Assembly (NCBI RefSeq): GCF_019396385.1
Contig: NZ_JAHKRN010000001.1
Coordinates: forward strand, 248,001-312,000
DNA from: Nonomuraea harbinensis
GTDB lineage: Bacteria > Actinomycetota > Actinomycetes > Streptosporangiales > Streptosporangiaceae
Direction of reading: 5' to 3'
DNA length: 64,000 bases
A program made the position numbers and the translations under genes. This document shows, piece by piece, positions 28,807 through 36,842 of this stretch. Numbering within the stretch: the first letter of the stretch is position 1; every line of letters begins with the position of its first letter. Below the pieces are notes generated by a model. It searched no databases. It saw only the letters and a program-made list of their open reading frames with translations, and was not told where the DNA came from.

Positions 28807-30549
28807 ATGCCTTCGATCAGCGGCATCCGTCCCCTCCGCGCCAACGACCCCACCCAGATCGCCGGCTACGCGCTGCGGGGGCGCCTCGGCGAGGGCGGGC
28901 AAGGGGTGGTGTTCCTCGGCGAGTCGGACTCCGGGCAGCAGGTGGCGGTCAAGCTCCTGCACGCCGACTTCGGCAACGACACCGACGCCCGGCGCTACTT
29001 CCACCGCGAGCTGGCCGCGCTCCAGCGGGTCGCGCCGTTCTGCACCGCGCGGGTGCTCGCCGCCGACCCCGAGTCCGACCCGCCGTACGTGATCAGCGAG
29101 TACGTGGAAGGCCCGTCCCTGCATGAGGCCGTGCGCGACCGCGGCGTGCTGACCGGCACCGACCTGGACCGGCTGGCCGTGGCCACCGCGACGGCCCTGG
29201 GCGCCATCCACGCTGCGGGCATCGTGCACCGCGACTTCAAGCCCGGCAACGTGCTGCTGGCCGCCGACGGCCCACGGGTGATCGACTTCGGCATCGCCCG
29301 GCCGTTCGAGGGCACCGCCGCTCCGGCCAGCGGGATCGTCGGCACTCCCGCGTACATGTCGCCCGAGCAGCTGGCGGGGCATCCGGCGGGGGCGCCGCTC
29401 GACATGTTCGCCTGGGCGTGCACGATCGCGTTCGCGGCCAACGGGCGCCCGCCGTTCGGGCAGGAGCCGATGCCCGCCGTGATCAACCGGATTCTCAACG
29501 GCGAGCCCGACCTGGGCCGGCTGTCGGGACGGCTGCGCGAGTACGTGGCCGCCTGCCTGGTCAAGGACCCGGCCCGACGGCCGACGGCCCAGCAGGCGCT
29601 GCTCGGCCTGATGGACAAGCGCCAGGAAGCCTTCCCGACGGCCAGGCCGGGATCCCTCCCGCCGCCGAGCGGCCCGCCGGTGCCGCTACCCCCGCCCGGC
29701 TCCACACCCCCGCCCGGCTCCACACCCCCGCCCGGCTCCACACCCCCGCCCGGCTCCACACCCCCGCCCGGCTCCACACCCCCGCCCGGTTCCACGCCCC
29801 CGCCCGGGTACGTGAACACCCCGTGGGGGTCCGGGCCGACCGGGTCGCCCACCACCGAGCCCGGCCGCAGGCGCGCCGGGATGGCCATCGGCGCGTCGCT
29901 CGTCGCCGCGGCCGTGACGGTGGCCACCGTGGCCGTGACGCTCGTGCTCAACCTGGACCGCCCGGCGACCCCCACCCCCACACCGAGCCCCGGCGGGTCG
30001 GCGGCCTCCGGCAGCCCCTCACCGGTCGAGAACCAGATCGCCCGCTCGCCCCGCCTGGGTATCGAGGTGTGGCAGGGCGGCGCGGCGAGCACGATGGCGT
30101 TCACCGACGAGGACAAGGAGATCAGCACCGTCTCCATGAAGGCGGAGCCGTTCGAGCTGCGCCTGCCGACGCTCCCGGAGGACACCGCCGCCCAGATCTG
30201 CGCCTGGACCGACGACTCGGTCTTCCGCATCGAGCGGGACACCAAGGTCGAGGACCACACCTGCTACAGCCCGGGCACCGGCATCGCCGACTACGAGCAC
30301 GGGTCGGGCACGCTCTACCTGAACGAGGAGGCCCACAACTACCTGATCGGCGACCGGCTCGCCGAGCACTCGGACACCACGGACAAGGTCCTGTTCTCGA
30401 CCATCCAGAAGGGGGACGCCACGACCCCGGCCGGCGAGTGGAAGGGCGACCTCCATCTGTCGATCTTCATCGACCGTGACGGCGACAAGCGGTTCGACCT
30501 CACCGGCCCGGCCGAGTACGAGTACCTGGTCCTCGACTTCCCGGACTAG
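28807..30549 (+). CDS. Membrane Ser/Thr protein kinase with proline-rich repeats and outer domain
   Basis: This 580-residue Hanks-type kinase has the glycine loop GRLGEGGQGVVF, ATP-binding lysine in VAVKLLH, catalytic loop IVHRDFKPGN, DFG in VIDFGIAR and GTPAYMSPEQ. After about residue 285 comes a proline-rich linker built of PPPGST repeats, then one membrane span (MAIGASLVAAAVTVATVAVTLVL, about 358-380). The outer domain of about 180 residues has two cysteines (QICAW, HTCYS) and no PASTA repeats. It senses an unknown external signal. Its stop shares CTAG with the convergent gene. Confidence 0.93.
   Translation: MPSISGIRPLRANDPTQIAGYALRGRLGEGGQGVVFLGESDSGQQVAVKLLHADFGNDTDARRYFHRELAALQRVAPFCTARVLAADPESDPPYVISEYVEGPSLHEAVRDRGVLTGTDLDRLAVATATALGAIHAAGIVHRDFKPGNVLLAADGPRVIDFGIARPFEGTAAPASGIVGTPAYMSPEQLAGHPAGAPLDMFAWACTIAFAANGRPPFGQEPMPAVINRILNGEPDLGRLSGRLREYVAACLVKDPARRPTAQQALLGLMDKRQEAFPTARPGSLPPPSGPPVPLPPPGSTPPPGSTPPPGSTPPPGSTPPPGSTPPPGSTPPPGYVNTPWGSGPTGSPTTEPGRRRAGMAIGASLVAAAVTVATVAVTLVLNLDRPATPTPTPSPGGSAASGSPSPVENQIARSPRLGIEVWQGGAASTMAFTDEDKEISTVSMKAEPFELRLPTLPEDTAAQICAWTDDSVFRIERDTKVEDHTCYSPGTGIADYEHGSGTLYLNEEAHNYLIGDRLAEHSDTTDKVLFSTIQKGDATTPAGEWKGDLHLSIFIDRDGDKRFDLTGPAEYEYLVLDFPD
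29689..29808 (+). repeat. 18-bp tandem repeat in the kinase gene (PPPGST units)
   Basis: The unit CCCCCGCCCGGCTCCACA repeats six times from 29689 to 29796, with a seventh partial copy. The first five are almost identical; the sixth has two changes. Each unit encodes PPPGST, so copy number can change without a frameshift. It lengthens the linker between kinase domain and membrane. Confidence 0.95.
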
Positions 30550-30899
30550 GCGCGGGAGCGCTCGCGGCGGGCGCCCGTGGCGCCGATGCCGTGGCGGCCG
30601 TAGAAGTCGTCGACCGCCGCCAGCACGCCGTCGATCGTCGCGGGCGCGTACCCGCCGTCCCTGAGATGGCGGTGGTAGCCGTGCGCGGCGCGGATCGCGG
30701 CGGACATGTCGCCGAGCGGGTCGTGGCCCAGCACGCCGCGGGCGGAGGCGTCCGCGGTCCAGGTCAGGAAGGCGCGTACCCGGGTGAGGTAGCGGGACTT
30801 GCTGGATTCGGCGAGCCGGGCGCCGGCCAGGGCGGCGGCGTAGGCCGTGTACATCCCGTCGTAGGGCGGCGGGAGCCCGGCCTTGATGCGTGCGGTCAC
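30546..30899 (-). pseudogene. Orphan integrase N-terminal (SAM-like, core-binding) domain
   Basis: This 117-codon frame starts at GTG 30899 and resembles the N-terminal core-binding domain of tyrosine recombinases: SKSRYLTRVRAFLTWTADA to GYAPATIDGVLAAVDDFYGRHGIG. The catalytic domain with the R-H-R-Y residues is absent; the stop at 30546 abuts the kinase stop, sharing CTAG. It is either the relic of an integrase whose C-terminus was lost or a small stand-alone protein kept for another use. No att-like repeats were found next to it. Confidence 0.6.
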
Positions 30900-31039
30900 G
30901 AGCGGTCACTCCTCAACGGTGCGAGGGCCTGCCAGCATGACATCGGCCGGTGGCGGTCCCTCGGTAGGGGCGGGGGTCACCGCCGGGAAGGACTTTGGCC
31001 CCTACAGCGCCACCCGGCCCGCGTGCTGCACTGGCCACC

Positions 31040-32473
31040 ATGGGCAGGAGTGTGCACGACGCCCCGCCCGTCCTGATCCAGGGCGGCATGGGCGTGGGAG
31101 TGTCAGGATGGCGGCTGGCGCGGGCGGTGTCCCGCGCCGGGCAGCTGGGCGTGGTGTCGGGGACGGCCCTGGACCTCACCCTGGCCCGGCGGCTGCAGCG
31201 GGGCGATCCCGGCGGAGACCTGCGCCGGGCGCTGGCCGCCTTCCCGGTGCCCGAGGTGGCCGCGCGGGTGCTGCGGCGCTACTTCGTGTCCGGCGGCATC
31301 CCCGAGGGCACGCCGTACCGGCCCGTGCCCCGGCTGGGCCTGCGGCAGAGCCGCGCGCTGGACGAGCTGACCGTGGTGGCCAACTTCGCCGAGGTGTACC
31401 TGGCCAAGGAGGGGCATGACGGACTGGTCGGCGTCAACTACCTGGAGAAGATCCAGATGGCCACGCCCGCCGCCGTCTACGGCGCGATGCTGGCCGGGGT
31501 CGACTACGTGCTGGTCGGCGCCGGCATCCCGGCGGAGATCCCGCACCTGCTGGACGAGCTGGCCGCGCACCGCCGGGGCGAGGTGGCCGTCACCGTGGCG
31601 GACGGCGACCGGCGGCCGGTGGCGGTCGAGCCGAACCGGCTGTTCGGGCGGACGCTCCCGCCGCTGCCGCGGCCCCGGCTGCTCGCGATCGTCTCCTCGC
31701 ACGTGCTGGCCGCCTACCTGGCCCGCACGCCGCGCACCAGGCCCGACGGGTTCGTGCTGGAGTCGCCGGTGGCGGGCGGCCACAGCGCGCCGCCACGCGG
31801 CCGGATGACGCTCGACGAGGCGGGCGAGCCGGTGTACGGGCCGCGCGACGAGGTGGACGTCGCCAAGGTGGCCGCGATCGGGCTGCCGTTCTGGCTCGCC
31901 GGAGGCTACGGCACCGCCGACGGCCTGGCCGGGGCGCTGGCCGCGGGCGCGAACGGCATCCAGGTGGGCTCGGCCTTCGCGCTCTGCCGGGAGTCGGGCC
32001 TGGACCCGGCGCTGCGGGACCGCCTGCTGCGGGGCGCCGCCGACGGCACCCTCCGGGTGCGCAACGACCCGCTGGCCTCGCCGACCGGCTTCCCCTTCAA
32101 GGTCGCCGACGTGCCCGGCACGCTCGCCGACCCGGTGGTCTACGCCGATCGCCCGCGCCTGTGCGATCTCGGTTACCTGCGCACCCCGTACGAGAAGGCG
32201 GACGGCGCGATCGGCTACCGGTGCGCGGCCGAGCCGGTCGACGTCTACGTGCGCAAGGGCCGCCCGGCGGAGGAGGCCGAGGAGCGGCGCTGCTTGTGCA
32301 ACGGGCTGCTCGCGGCCATCGGGCTCGGCCAGCACCGTCCCGACGGCTACGCCGAGCCGCCCCTGCTCACGCTGGGTCAGGACACCGGCTTCCTGGCCGA
32401 ACTGCCGCGGGACCACTCGGCGGCCGACGTGATCGACCGGATCCTGACGGGAGCGCGGGTGGGGACGGCCTAA
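31040..32473 (+). CDS. Nitronate monooxygenase-like FMN enzyme (2-nitropropane dioxygenase family)
   Basis: This 477-residue TIM-barrel flavoprotein begins with IQGGMGVGVSGWRLARAVSRAGQLGVVSG, the family's FMN-binding start, and later has WLAGGYGTADGLAGALAAGANGIQVGSAFAL, a phosphate-binding loop. It is longer than simple nitronate monooxygenases (about 320-370), with a C-terminal extension containing a CLCNGL motif. PfaD-like oxidoreductases share such length. It probably oxidises an alkyl nitronate or acts as an FMN reductase. The ATG at 31040 is chosen from the alignment of the barrel start. It precedes the nitric oxide defence genes. Confidence 0.8.
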   Translation: MGRSVHDAPPVLIQGGMGVGVSGWRLARAVSRAGQLGVVSGTALDLTLARRLQRGDPGGDLRRALAAFPVPEVAARVLRRYFVSGGIPEGTPYRPVPRLGLRQSRALDELTVVANFAEVYLAKEGHDGLVGVNYLEKIQMATPAAVYGAMLAGVDYVLVGAGIPAEIPHLLDELAAHRRGEVAVTVADGDRRPVAVEPNRLFGRTLPPLPRPRLLAIVSSHVLAAYLARTPRTRPDGFVLESPVAGGHSAPPRGRMTLDEAGEPVYGPRDEVDVAKVAAIGLPFWLAGGYGTADGLAGALAAGANGIQVGSAFALCRESGLDPALRDRLLRGAADGTLRVRNDPLASPTGFPFKVADVPGTLADPVVYADRPRLCDLGYLRTPYEKADGAIGYRCAAEPVDVYVRKGRPAEEAEERRCLCNGLLAAIGLGQHRPDGYAEPPLLTLGQDTGFLAELPRDHSAADVIDRILTGARVGTA

Positions 32474-32483
32474 CCTGTGGGCC

Positions 32484-32927
32484 ATGCGCCTGACCGCTTT
32501 CACCGACATCTCGCTGCGGATCGTGATGCGCCTGGCCGTGGAGCGGGGCGACGAGCTGATGACGACGCGGGCCATCTCCGACGTGCTCGCCGTCCCGTAC
32601 ACGCATGCCGCCAAGGCGGTGGCGCGGCTGAGCGAGATGGGGCTGGTGGAGGCCAGGCGCGGGCGCGGCGGCGGGCTGCAGCTCACGGAGCTGGGGCGCG
32701 GCGCGTCGGTGGGGTCCGTCGTGCGCGGCCTGGAGGGCGACGGCGAGGTGGTGGGCTGCGAGGACGCGCTGATGCCGTGCCCGCTGCGCGCCGCCTGCCG
32801 GCTGCGGGCCGCGCTCCGCGAGGCGCAGGAGGCCTTCTACGCCTCGCTCGACGAGATCACGATCGCCTCGCTGGTGGCGGCGCCCGCCGGGCCGGTGCTG
32901 CTGTCGCTGACCGCCCCGCCCGAATGA
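32484..32927 (+). CDS. nsrR: NsrR: nitric oxide-sensing Rrf2-family repressor
   Basis: This 147-residue winged-helix protein begins MRLTAFTDISLRIV and has an iron-sulfur cysteine set at C92, C99 and C105 (GCEDALMPCPLRAAC). Asp8 is kept; in the Streptomyces protein it is the fourth cluster ligand. NO destroys the 4Fe-4S cluster and releases DNA. The hmp gene follows after a 62-base gap that contains a matching operator, so NsrR very probably represses it. Confidence 0.92.
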   Translation: MRLTAFTDISLRIVMRLAVERGDELMTTRAISDVLAVPYTHAAKAVARLSEMGLVEARRGRGGGLQLTELGRGASVGSVVRGLEGDGEVVGCEDALMPCPLRAACRLRAALREAQEAFYASLDEITIASLVAAPAGPVLLSLTAPPE

Positions 32928-32949
32928 GGGACCGGGGGACCGCCCACTT

Positions 32950-32972
32950 AATATGCATCTCAGATTCCAATT
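32950..32972. promoter_or_regulatory. Candidate NsrR operator before hmp
   Basis: The 23-bp element has arms AATATGCATCT and AGATTCCAATT around a central C, an imperfect dyad. It resembles the NsrR sites I recall for Streptomyces hmp genes (AA....CATCT-n-AGAT.CCA.TT). It ends 17 bases before the hmp start, placing it over the promoter or transcription start. Confidence 0.75.
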
Positions 32973-32989
32973 ATCTGGGAGGTTCCCCC

Positions 32990-34174
32990 ATGCTTTCCGC
33001 GGAGAGCGCGGCCGTCGTCCGCGCCACGCTGCCCGTCGTCGGCGAGGCGCTGGACACGATCACCACCAGGTTCTACGAGACGATGTTCGCCGACCGTCCC
33101 GAACTGCTCGACGGCCTGTTCAACCGGGGCAACCAGCGCAGCGGCGAACAGCGCAGGGCGCTCGCCGGGTCCATCGCCGGCTTCGCCGCCGCGCTCCTGG
33201 AGCACCCGGACGAGCGCCCCGACGCCCTGCTGGCCCGCATCGCGCACAAGCACGCCGCCGTCGGCATCACCGAGGACCAGTACGTGATCGTCCACAAGTA
33301 CCTCTTCGGCGCCATCGCCGAGGTGCTCGGCGACGCCGTCACGCCCGGGGTCGCCGCCGCCTGGGACGAGGTCTACTGGCTGATGGCCGGCGCGCTGATC
33401 GCCATGGAGGCCCGCATCTACGCCGAGGCCGGCGCGCGCGACGGCCGCACCTGGCGGCCCTGGCGGGTCGCCGACCGGCGGGAGGAGACGGCCGACGTCA
33501 TGTCGCTCGTGCTGGCGCCCGTGGGCGACGAGCCCGTCCAGCCGGCCCTGCCGGGGCAGTACGTCAGCGTCCGGGTGCGCATGCCCGACGGGATCCGGCA
33601 GCTCCGGCAGTACACGATCTCCGGCTTCGGCGAGGGCGGGCAGCGCCGCATCACCGTCAAGCGGGTGCGCGGCGAGGGCGCACCCGACGGCGAGGTGTCG
33701 AACCTGCTGCACGCCACCGCCAGGCCCGGCGACGAGCTGACCCTGTCGGCGCCGTTCGGCGACGTCGCGCTCGGCGACGGCGACCGGCCGCTGGTGCTCG
33801 CCTCCGCCGGGATCGGCTGCACCCCCATCACCGCGATGCTCCAGCACCTGGCGCTCACCGCCGACCGGCGCCGCGTCCTGCTGCTGCACGCCGACCGCTC
33901 GGCCGCGCACCACGCGCTCCGCCGCGACATGGAGGAGCTGGCGGACGCGCTGCCCGGCGCCGACCGGGTCTTCTGGTACGAGCACGGCCCCGGCGGCCGG
34001 GCCGGCCGGATCGACCTGACCGGGGTGGACGTCCCGGAGAACGCGGTCGCCTACCTGTGCGGACCGCTCGAGTTCATGCGGGACGCGCGGGAGCGGCTGA
34101 TCGGCGCCGGGGTGGCGCCGCGTGACCTCCACTACGAGGTCTTCGGCCCCGACCTGTGGCTTCCGGCCGCCTGA
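32990..34174 (+). CDS. hmp: Flavohemoprotein nitric oxide dioxygenase
   Basis: This 394-residue protein has an N-terminal globin (about 1-140; heme-contacting TRFYETMF with the B10 tyrosine and proximal histidine in HKHAAVGI), an FAD domain (about 150-255, with RQYTIS) and an NAD domain (LASAGIGCTPITAML to AYLCGPLEFM). It converts NO to nitrate with O2 and NAD(P)H. GGGAGG precedes the ATG at 32990. It is controlled by the NsrR encoded just upstream. Confidence 0.95.
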   Translation: MLSAESAAVVRATLPVVGEALDTITTRFYETMFADRPELLDGLFNRGNQRSGEQRRALAGSIAGFAAALLEHPDERPDALLARIAHKHAAVGITEDQYVIVHKYLFGAIAEVLGDAVTPGVAAAWDEVYWLMAGALIAMEARIYAEAGARDGRTWRPWRVADRREETADVMSLVLAPVGDEPVQPALPGQYVSVRVRMPDGIRQLRQYTISGFGEGGQRRITVKRVRGEGAPDGEVSNLLHATARPGDELTLSAPFGDVALGDGDRPLVLASAGIGCTPITAMLQHLALTADRRRVLLLHADRSAAHHALRRDMEELADALPGADRVFWYEHGPGGRAGRIDLTGVDVPENAVAYLCGPLEFMRDARERLIGAGVAPRDLHYEVFGPDLWLPAA

Positions 34175-34175
34175 C

Positions 34176-34193
34176 CAGGGACCAAGGTCCCTG
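34176..34193. other. Perfect 8-bp-arm palindrome between hmp and the hemerythrin gene
   Basis: CAGGGACC-AA-GGTCCCTG starts two bases after the hmp stop, 33 bases before the next ATG. It can fold as a small hairpin in the mRNA (processing or partial termination) or serve as an operator. Confidence 0.5.
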
Positions 34194-34226
34194 CCCGGCC
34201 CGGCGCCCGGCGGTGAGACTGGGGGC

Positions 34227-34652
34227 ATGTGCAACTACTGCGGATGCCGCGACTTCCCGCTGATCGGACGGCTCTCGGCGGAGCACGTGGAGATCGGGGA
34301 GGTCGCCCGCACGCTGCGCATGGCCGTCGACCGGGCCGCCTACGCCGAGGCGCGCGACCTGCTCGACGACCTGCTCGCCCTGCTCCTGCCGCACACCGCG
34401 GAGGAGGAGCGGGGCCTGTTCGCCGAGCTGCGCGAGGAGGGCACCCTGGCCGGGGAGGTCGACCGGCTGTGCGGGGAGCACGCGGAGATCCACGGCGTGC
34501 TCGCCGCCGTCGACCGGGCGGACCCCGACTGGGACCGGGTGCTCGGCGCGGTGAAGCGGCTGCACGAGCACATCGACAAGGAGGAGCACGGCCTGTTCCC
34601 CGCCTCCGTGATCGTCCTGCCGATCCCGGCCTGGGACCGGATCACGGCCTGA
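34227..34652 (+). CDS. Hemerythrin-domain protein with N-terminal Cys-rich motif
   Basis: This 141-residue four-helix protein begins MCNYCGCRDFPLIGRL, with three closely spaced cysteines. It has the di-iron histidine/glutamate pattern: HVEIGEV, HTAEEERGLF, HAEIHGVL and HEHIDKEEHGLFP. Di-iron hemerythrin proteins bind O2 or NO or help repair iron centres. The position after NsrR-Hmp suggests a role in nitrosative stress. The start follows GACTGGGGGC. Confidence 0.88.
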   Translation: MCNYCGCRDFPLIGRLSAEHVEIGEVARTLRMAVDRAAYAEARDLLDDLLALLLPHTAEEERGLFAELREEGTLAGEVDRLCGEHAEIHGVLAAVDRADPDWDRVLGAVKRLHEHIDKEEHGLFPASVIVLPIPAWDRITA

Positions 34653-34653
34653 C

Positions 34654-35373
34654 TCAGAGCGGCTTCCACATGCCGATGCGGACCGGCACGCCGGGGGAGG
34701 CGTGCACGAGGGGCTCGTCATCGGTGTCGGGCAGGCCCGCCGCGCGCCGCAGCGTCTCGTCCAGGTCCAGCAGCGCCGCGCGGTGCAGCGGCCAGGGCGG
34801 GTGCTCCACCTCGGCGGTGACGGGCCGGCCCGCGACCTGCGAGAACAGCCTGAACCTGGCCGTCAGGAAGTGCGCCGTCTCGTCCCGCTCGCGCTCCGAC
34901 AGCACCAGTCCGACCTTGGACTCGGCGTGGCAGCGGGCGCCCCGCGGCCCCGGCCAGATCCTGCGGCACCGGTAACGCCATCGACCGGCGTTGACCCGTA
35001 CCGACATGTCAGACCAGTGGTACGGCAGCCAGTAGCCGGCCCGGCCGCCCAGCACGGCGGGCAGCCGCCCGGCGTCGAGCGACAGGAACCAGATCCCGCC
35101 GCGCCCGTGCTCGTCACGCACGTAGGTGCGCAGGTTGGTCTCCGGGAACCGCGACACCCACGGCAGCCTGGGCAGACCCGGCGCCCGCACGTCCTCCATG
35201 AGGAACGGCGTCATCCCCACCCAGGCGCTGCCGTCGAACGTCTCGACCGTGAGATGGCCGGGCACCAGCGGCCGGACCGTCTCGGCCGGGTAGCGCCAGT
35301 GCAGGAAGGTCATGCTGGACCAGCGGTGGTACAGCACCGGACGCGCGACGCGGGGCGAGGGCGGAGCCTTCAT
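34654..35373 (-). CDS. DUF2071 (YqjF-like) family protein
   Basis: This 239-residue protein has the family landmarks MTFLHWRYPAETVRPLVPGHLTVETFDGSAWVGMTPF, FPETNLRTYVRD and GIWFLSLDAGRLPAV. No catalytic role is established for the family, which shares the acetoacetate-decarboxylase-like fold. Its stop is one base from the convergent hemerythrin stop. It stands 15 bases downstream of the DUF2795 gene. Confidence 0.85.
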   Translation of the reverse strand: MKAPPSPRVARPVLYHRWSSMTFLHWRYPAETVRPLVPGHLTVETFDGSAWVGMTPFLMEDVRAPGLPRLPWVSRFPETNLRTYVRDEHGRGGIWFLSLDAGRLPAVLGGRAGYWLPYHWSDMSVRVNAGRWRYRCRRIWPGPRGARCHAESKVGLVLSERERDETAHFLTARFRLFSQVAGRPVTAEVEHPPWPLHRAALLDLDETLRRAAGLPDTDDEPLVHASPGVPVRIGMWKPL

Positions 35374-35388
35374 GATCGGTCCCTGCCG

Positions 35389-35775
35389 TCAGTCGAACTG
35401 GCCCCGCCCGGCGATGCCGAGCTGCTCGGCCACCTCGTTCATGTTCTCGTAGCTGCGGTCCGGCAGCGACCGCAGCGCGGACAGCACCGCGTCCGGCGCG
35501 AACTGCTCCTGGGCCCGCTCCACCAGCTCCTTCTTGTCCGCCGGGAAGGCGTGCACGCCGCTGACCCAGCGGGCCAGGTTGCTGCGGCTGTCCACCTCCT
35601 CGGCGGTCATGCCCTCCGGAGAGCCGGGCTCCTGCGCGCGCGGCGCGGAGAGCCTCTCCTCGCCCGGCGCGTCGCCCGTCGGCTCGGGCCGCTGGTGCTC
35701 CTCCGACCGGCTGTCGTGCTTCTGCTCCTCGTCCATGCGGGGGCTGTGCTTGTCGCTGCCTCGCTGCTGCTCCAT
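35389..35775 (-). CDS. DUF2795-containing acidic protein
   Basis: This 128-residue protein has a charged, disordered N-terminal half (about 1-65, rich in E, R, S, P) and a C-terminal DUF2795 domain (NLARWVSGVHAFPADKKELVERA to YENMNEVAEQLG). The family's role is unknown; members are common near stress proteins in actinobacteria. It is first or middle in a minus-strand row with two acidic proteins upstream. Confidence 0.8.
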   Translation of the reverse strand: MEQQRGSDKHSPRMDEEQKHDSRSEEHQRPEPTGDAPGEERLSAPRAQEPGSPEGMTAEEVDSRSNLARWVSGVHAFPADKKELVERAQEQFAPDAVLSALRSLPDRSYENMNEVAEQLGIAGRGQFD

Positions 35776-35801
35776 GCCACCGTTCCCTCGTTCGGTACGT
35801 G

Positions 35802-36236
35802 TCAGTAAGGCCGGCCGGTGCCCTCGCCCGGCAGGTAGTCGCCGTCATCCGCGTCGGTGCGGCCGGAGCCGGCGTCCGGGTCCTCGGCGAGGTCGGAGTC
35901 GACCCATTCGGTGTCGCCGCTCAGGTGGCCGCCGGCCGGGACGCGCTCGGCGAGGTTCTCGCCGTCGTCCTCGACCTCGCCCTCCCTGGCCTCGTCCACC
36001 GGACCTCGCACGCGGAAGCCCGGGTCGCCGCCGTGGCCCTGGTCGCCACGCGCGCCGGGCGGCATCGGATGCGGGCTGGGACCGGCGACGACCTCCTCGT
36101 GGCCCTCGATCTCGTCGGTGCGGGCGGCCACGGCCTTCTCGTCGGAGCCTGCCGTGACGCTGTACTCGTCGTCGCGACCGGCCATGTAGCCGGCCTCCTC
36201 GGAGTAACCGCCCTTGTCCCTTTCTTTTCTGGTCAT
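35802..36236 (-). CDS. Acidic, probably disordered hypothetical protein
   Basis: This 144-residue protein is rich in D, E and G with few hydrophobic residues, so it is probably unstructured. It begins MTRKERDKGGYSEEAGYMAGRDDEY and has two stretches resembling its neighbour at 36246 (SEE-G-Y type). GGGAG precedes the ATG. I recognise no domain. It lies 9 bases after the DUF5709-like gene and 26 bases before the DUF2795 gene on the same strand. Confidence 0.65.
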   Translation of the reverse strand: MTRKERDKGGYSEEAGYMAGRDDEYSVTAGSDEKAVAARTDEIEGHEEVVAGPSPHPMPPGARGDQGHGGDPGFRVRGPVDEAREGEVEDDGENLAERVPAGGHLSGDTEWVDSDLAEDPDAGSGRTDADDGDYLPGEGTGRPY

Positions 36237-36245
36237 GTGGTCTCC

Positions 36246-36767
36246 CTATTCCGGCTCGACCCGCATGGCGGACTCCTCGGCGGAGTAACCGCCGGCGTCC
36301 GGGCCGACGTCGCGGGCCACCTCGTCCGGTTCGGTGTCGGGGTGCGCGCCCTCGTCGGCGGCCACCAGGCGGCCGGCGCGGTCCGGGTAGTCCCCCTCGT
36401 CCACCCCGCTGTCCTCCTGGAAGTCGGTGTCGAGGTCGGAACCGACGCCCAGTCCGCCTTCGTCGGTGAGCGGTTGCTCGTCGGGGTCGGGGGACGGGGC
36501 CCGCTGCACGGTCACCGGCGTGTCCGTGCCGAACGACGCCTCCTCCTCCGGCACCTCGCGCTCCAGCCGGCCCTCCAAGGGCTCGCCCCGGATCTGCTCG
36601 TCGACGGTGGTGCCGAAGTCGTCGACGGCGGTGGGATGGTCCGCCGGGAGCGGAGCCTCCTGCGGGTCCTCGGCCCACTGCTGCTCCGGCGTGCCGTCCT
36701 GAAGATCCGGGATCCCCTCGTCCTCGAACCGCGAGCGCGGATCGTGTTCAGGTATGTGCTCAGTCAC
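36246..36767 (-). CDS. DUF5709-like acidic protein
   Basis: This 173-residue protein is strongly acidic. It has FGTTVDEQIRGEPLEGRLEREVPE, the pattern of actinobacterial DUF5709 proteins (TT..EQ..GE.L..RL..E.P), and ends GGYSAEESAMRVEPE. Function is unknown. It heads a three-gene set of soluble, charged proteins of the sort often induced by osmotic or drying stress; that role is inference. Confidence 0.72.
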   Translation of the reverse strand: MTEHIPEHDPRSRFEDEGIPDLQDGTPEQQWAEDPQEAPLPADHPTAVDDFGTTVDEQIRGEPLEGRLEREVPEEEASFGTDTPVTVQRAPSPDPDEQPLTDEGGLGVGSDLDTDFQEDSGVDEGDYPDRAGRLVAADEGAHPDTEPDEVARDVGPDAGGYSAEESAMRVEPE

Positions 36768-36842
36768 AGCGTCCCCTCCAGGTTTTCAGGCCGTCCATCG
36801 CCCGCTACCCCGGACGGCCGGAACCTCACAGGAGACGCGACC

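Noticed and set aside
29689..29808. CRISPR-like repeat array
   Set aside because: Units are contiguous 18-bp codon repeats without spacers and lie in frame in the kinase gene.
30950..31010. Hairpin-like GGTGGCGG...CACCGCCGG upstream of the nitronate monooxygenase gene as terminator or riboswitch
   Set aside because: Pairing is only partial, loops are irregular, and no recognised riboswitch core is visible.
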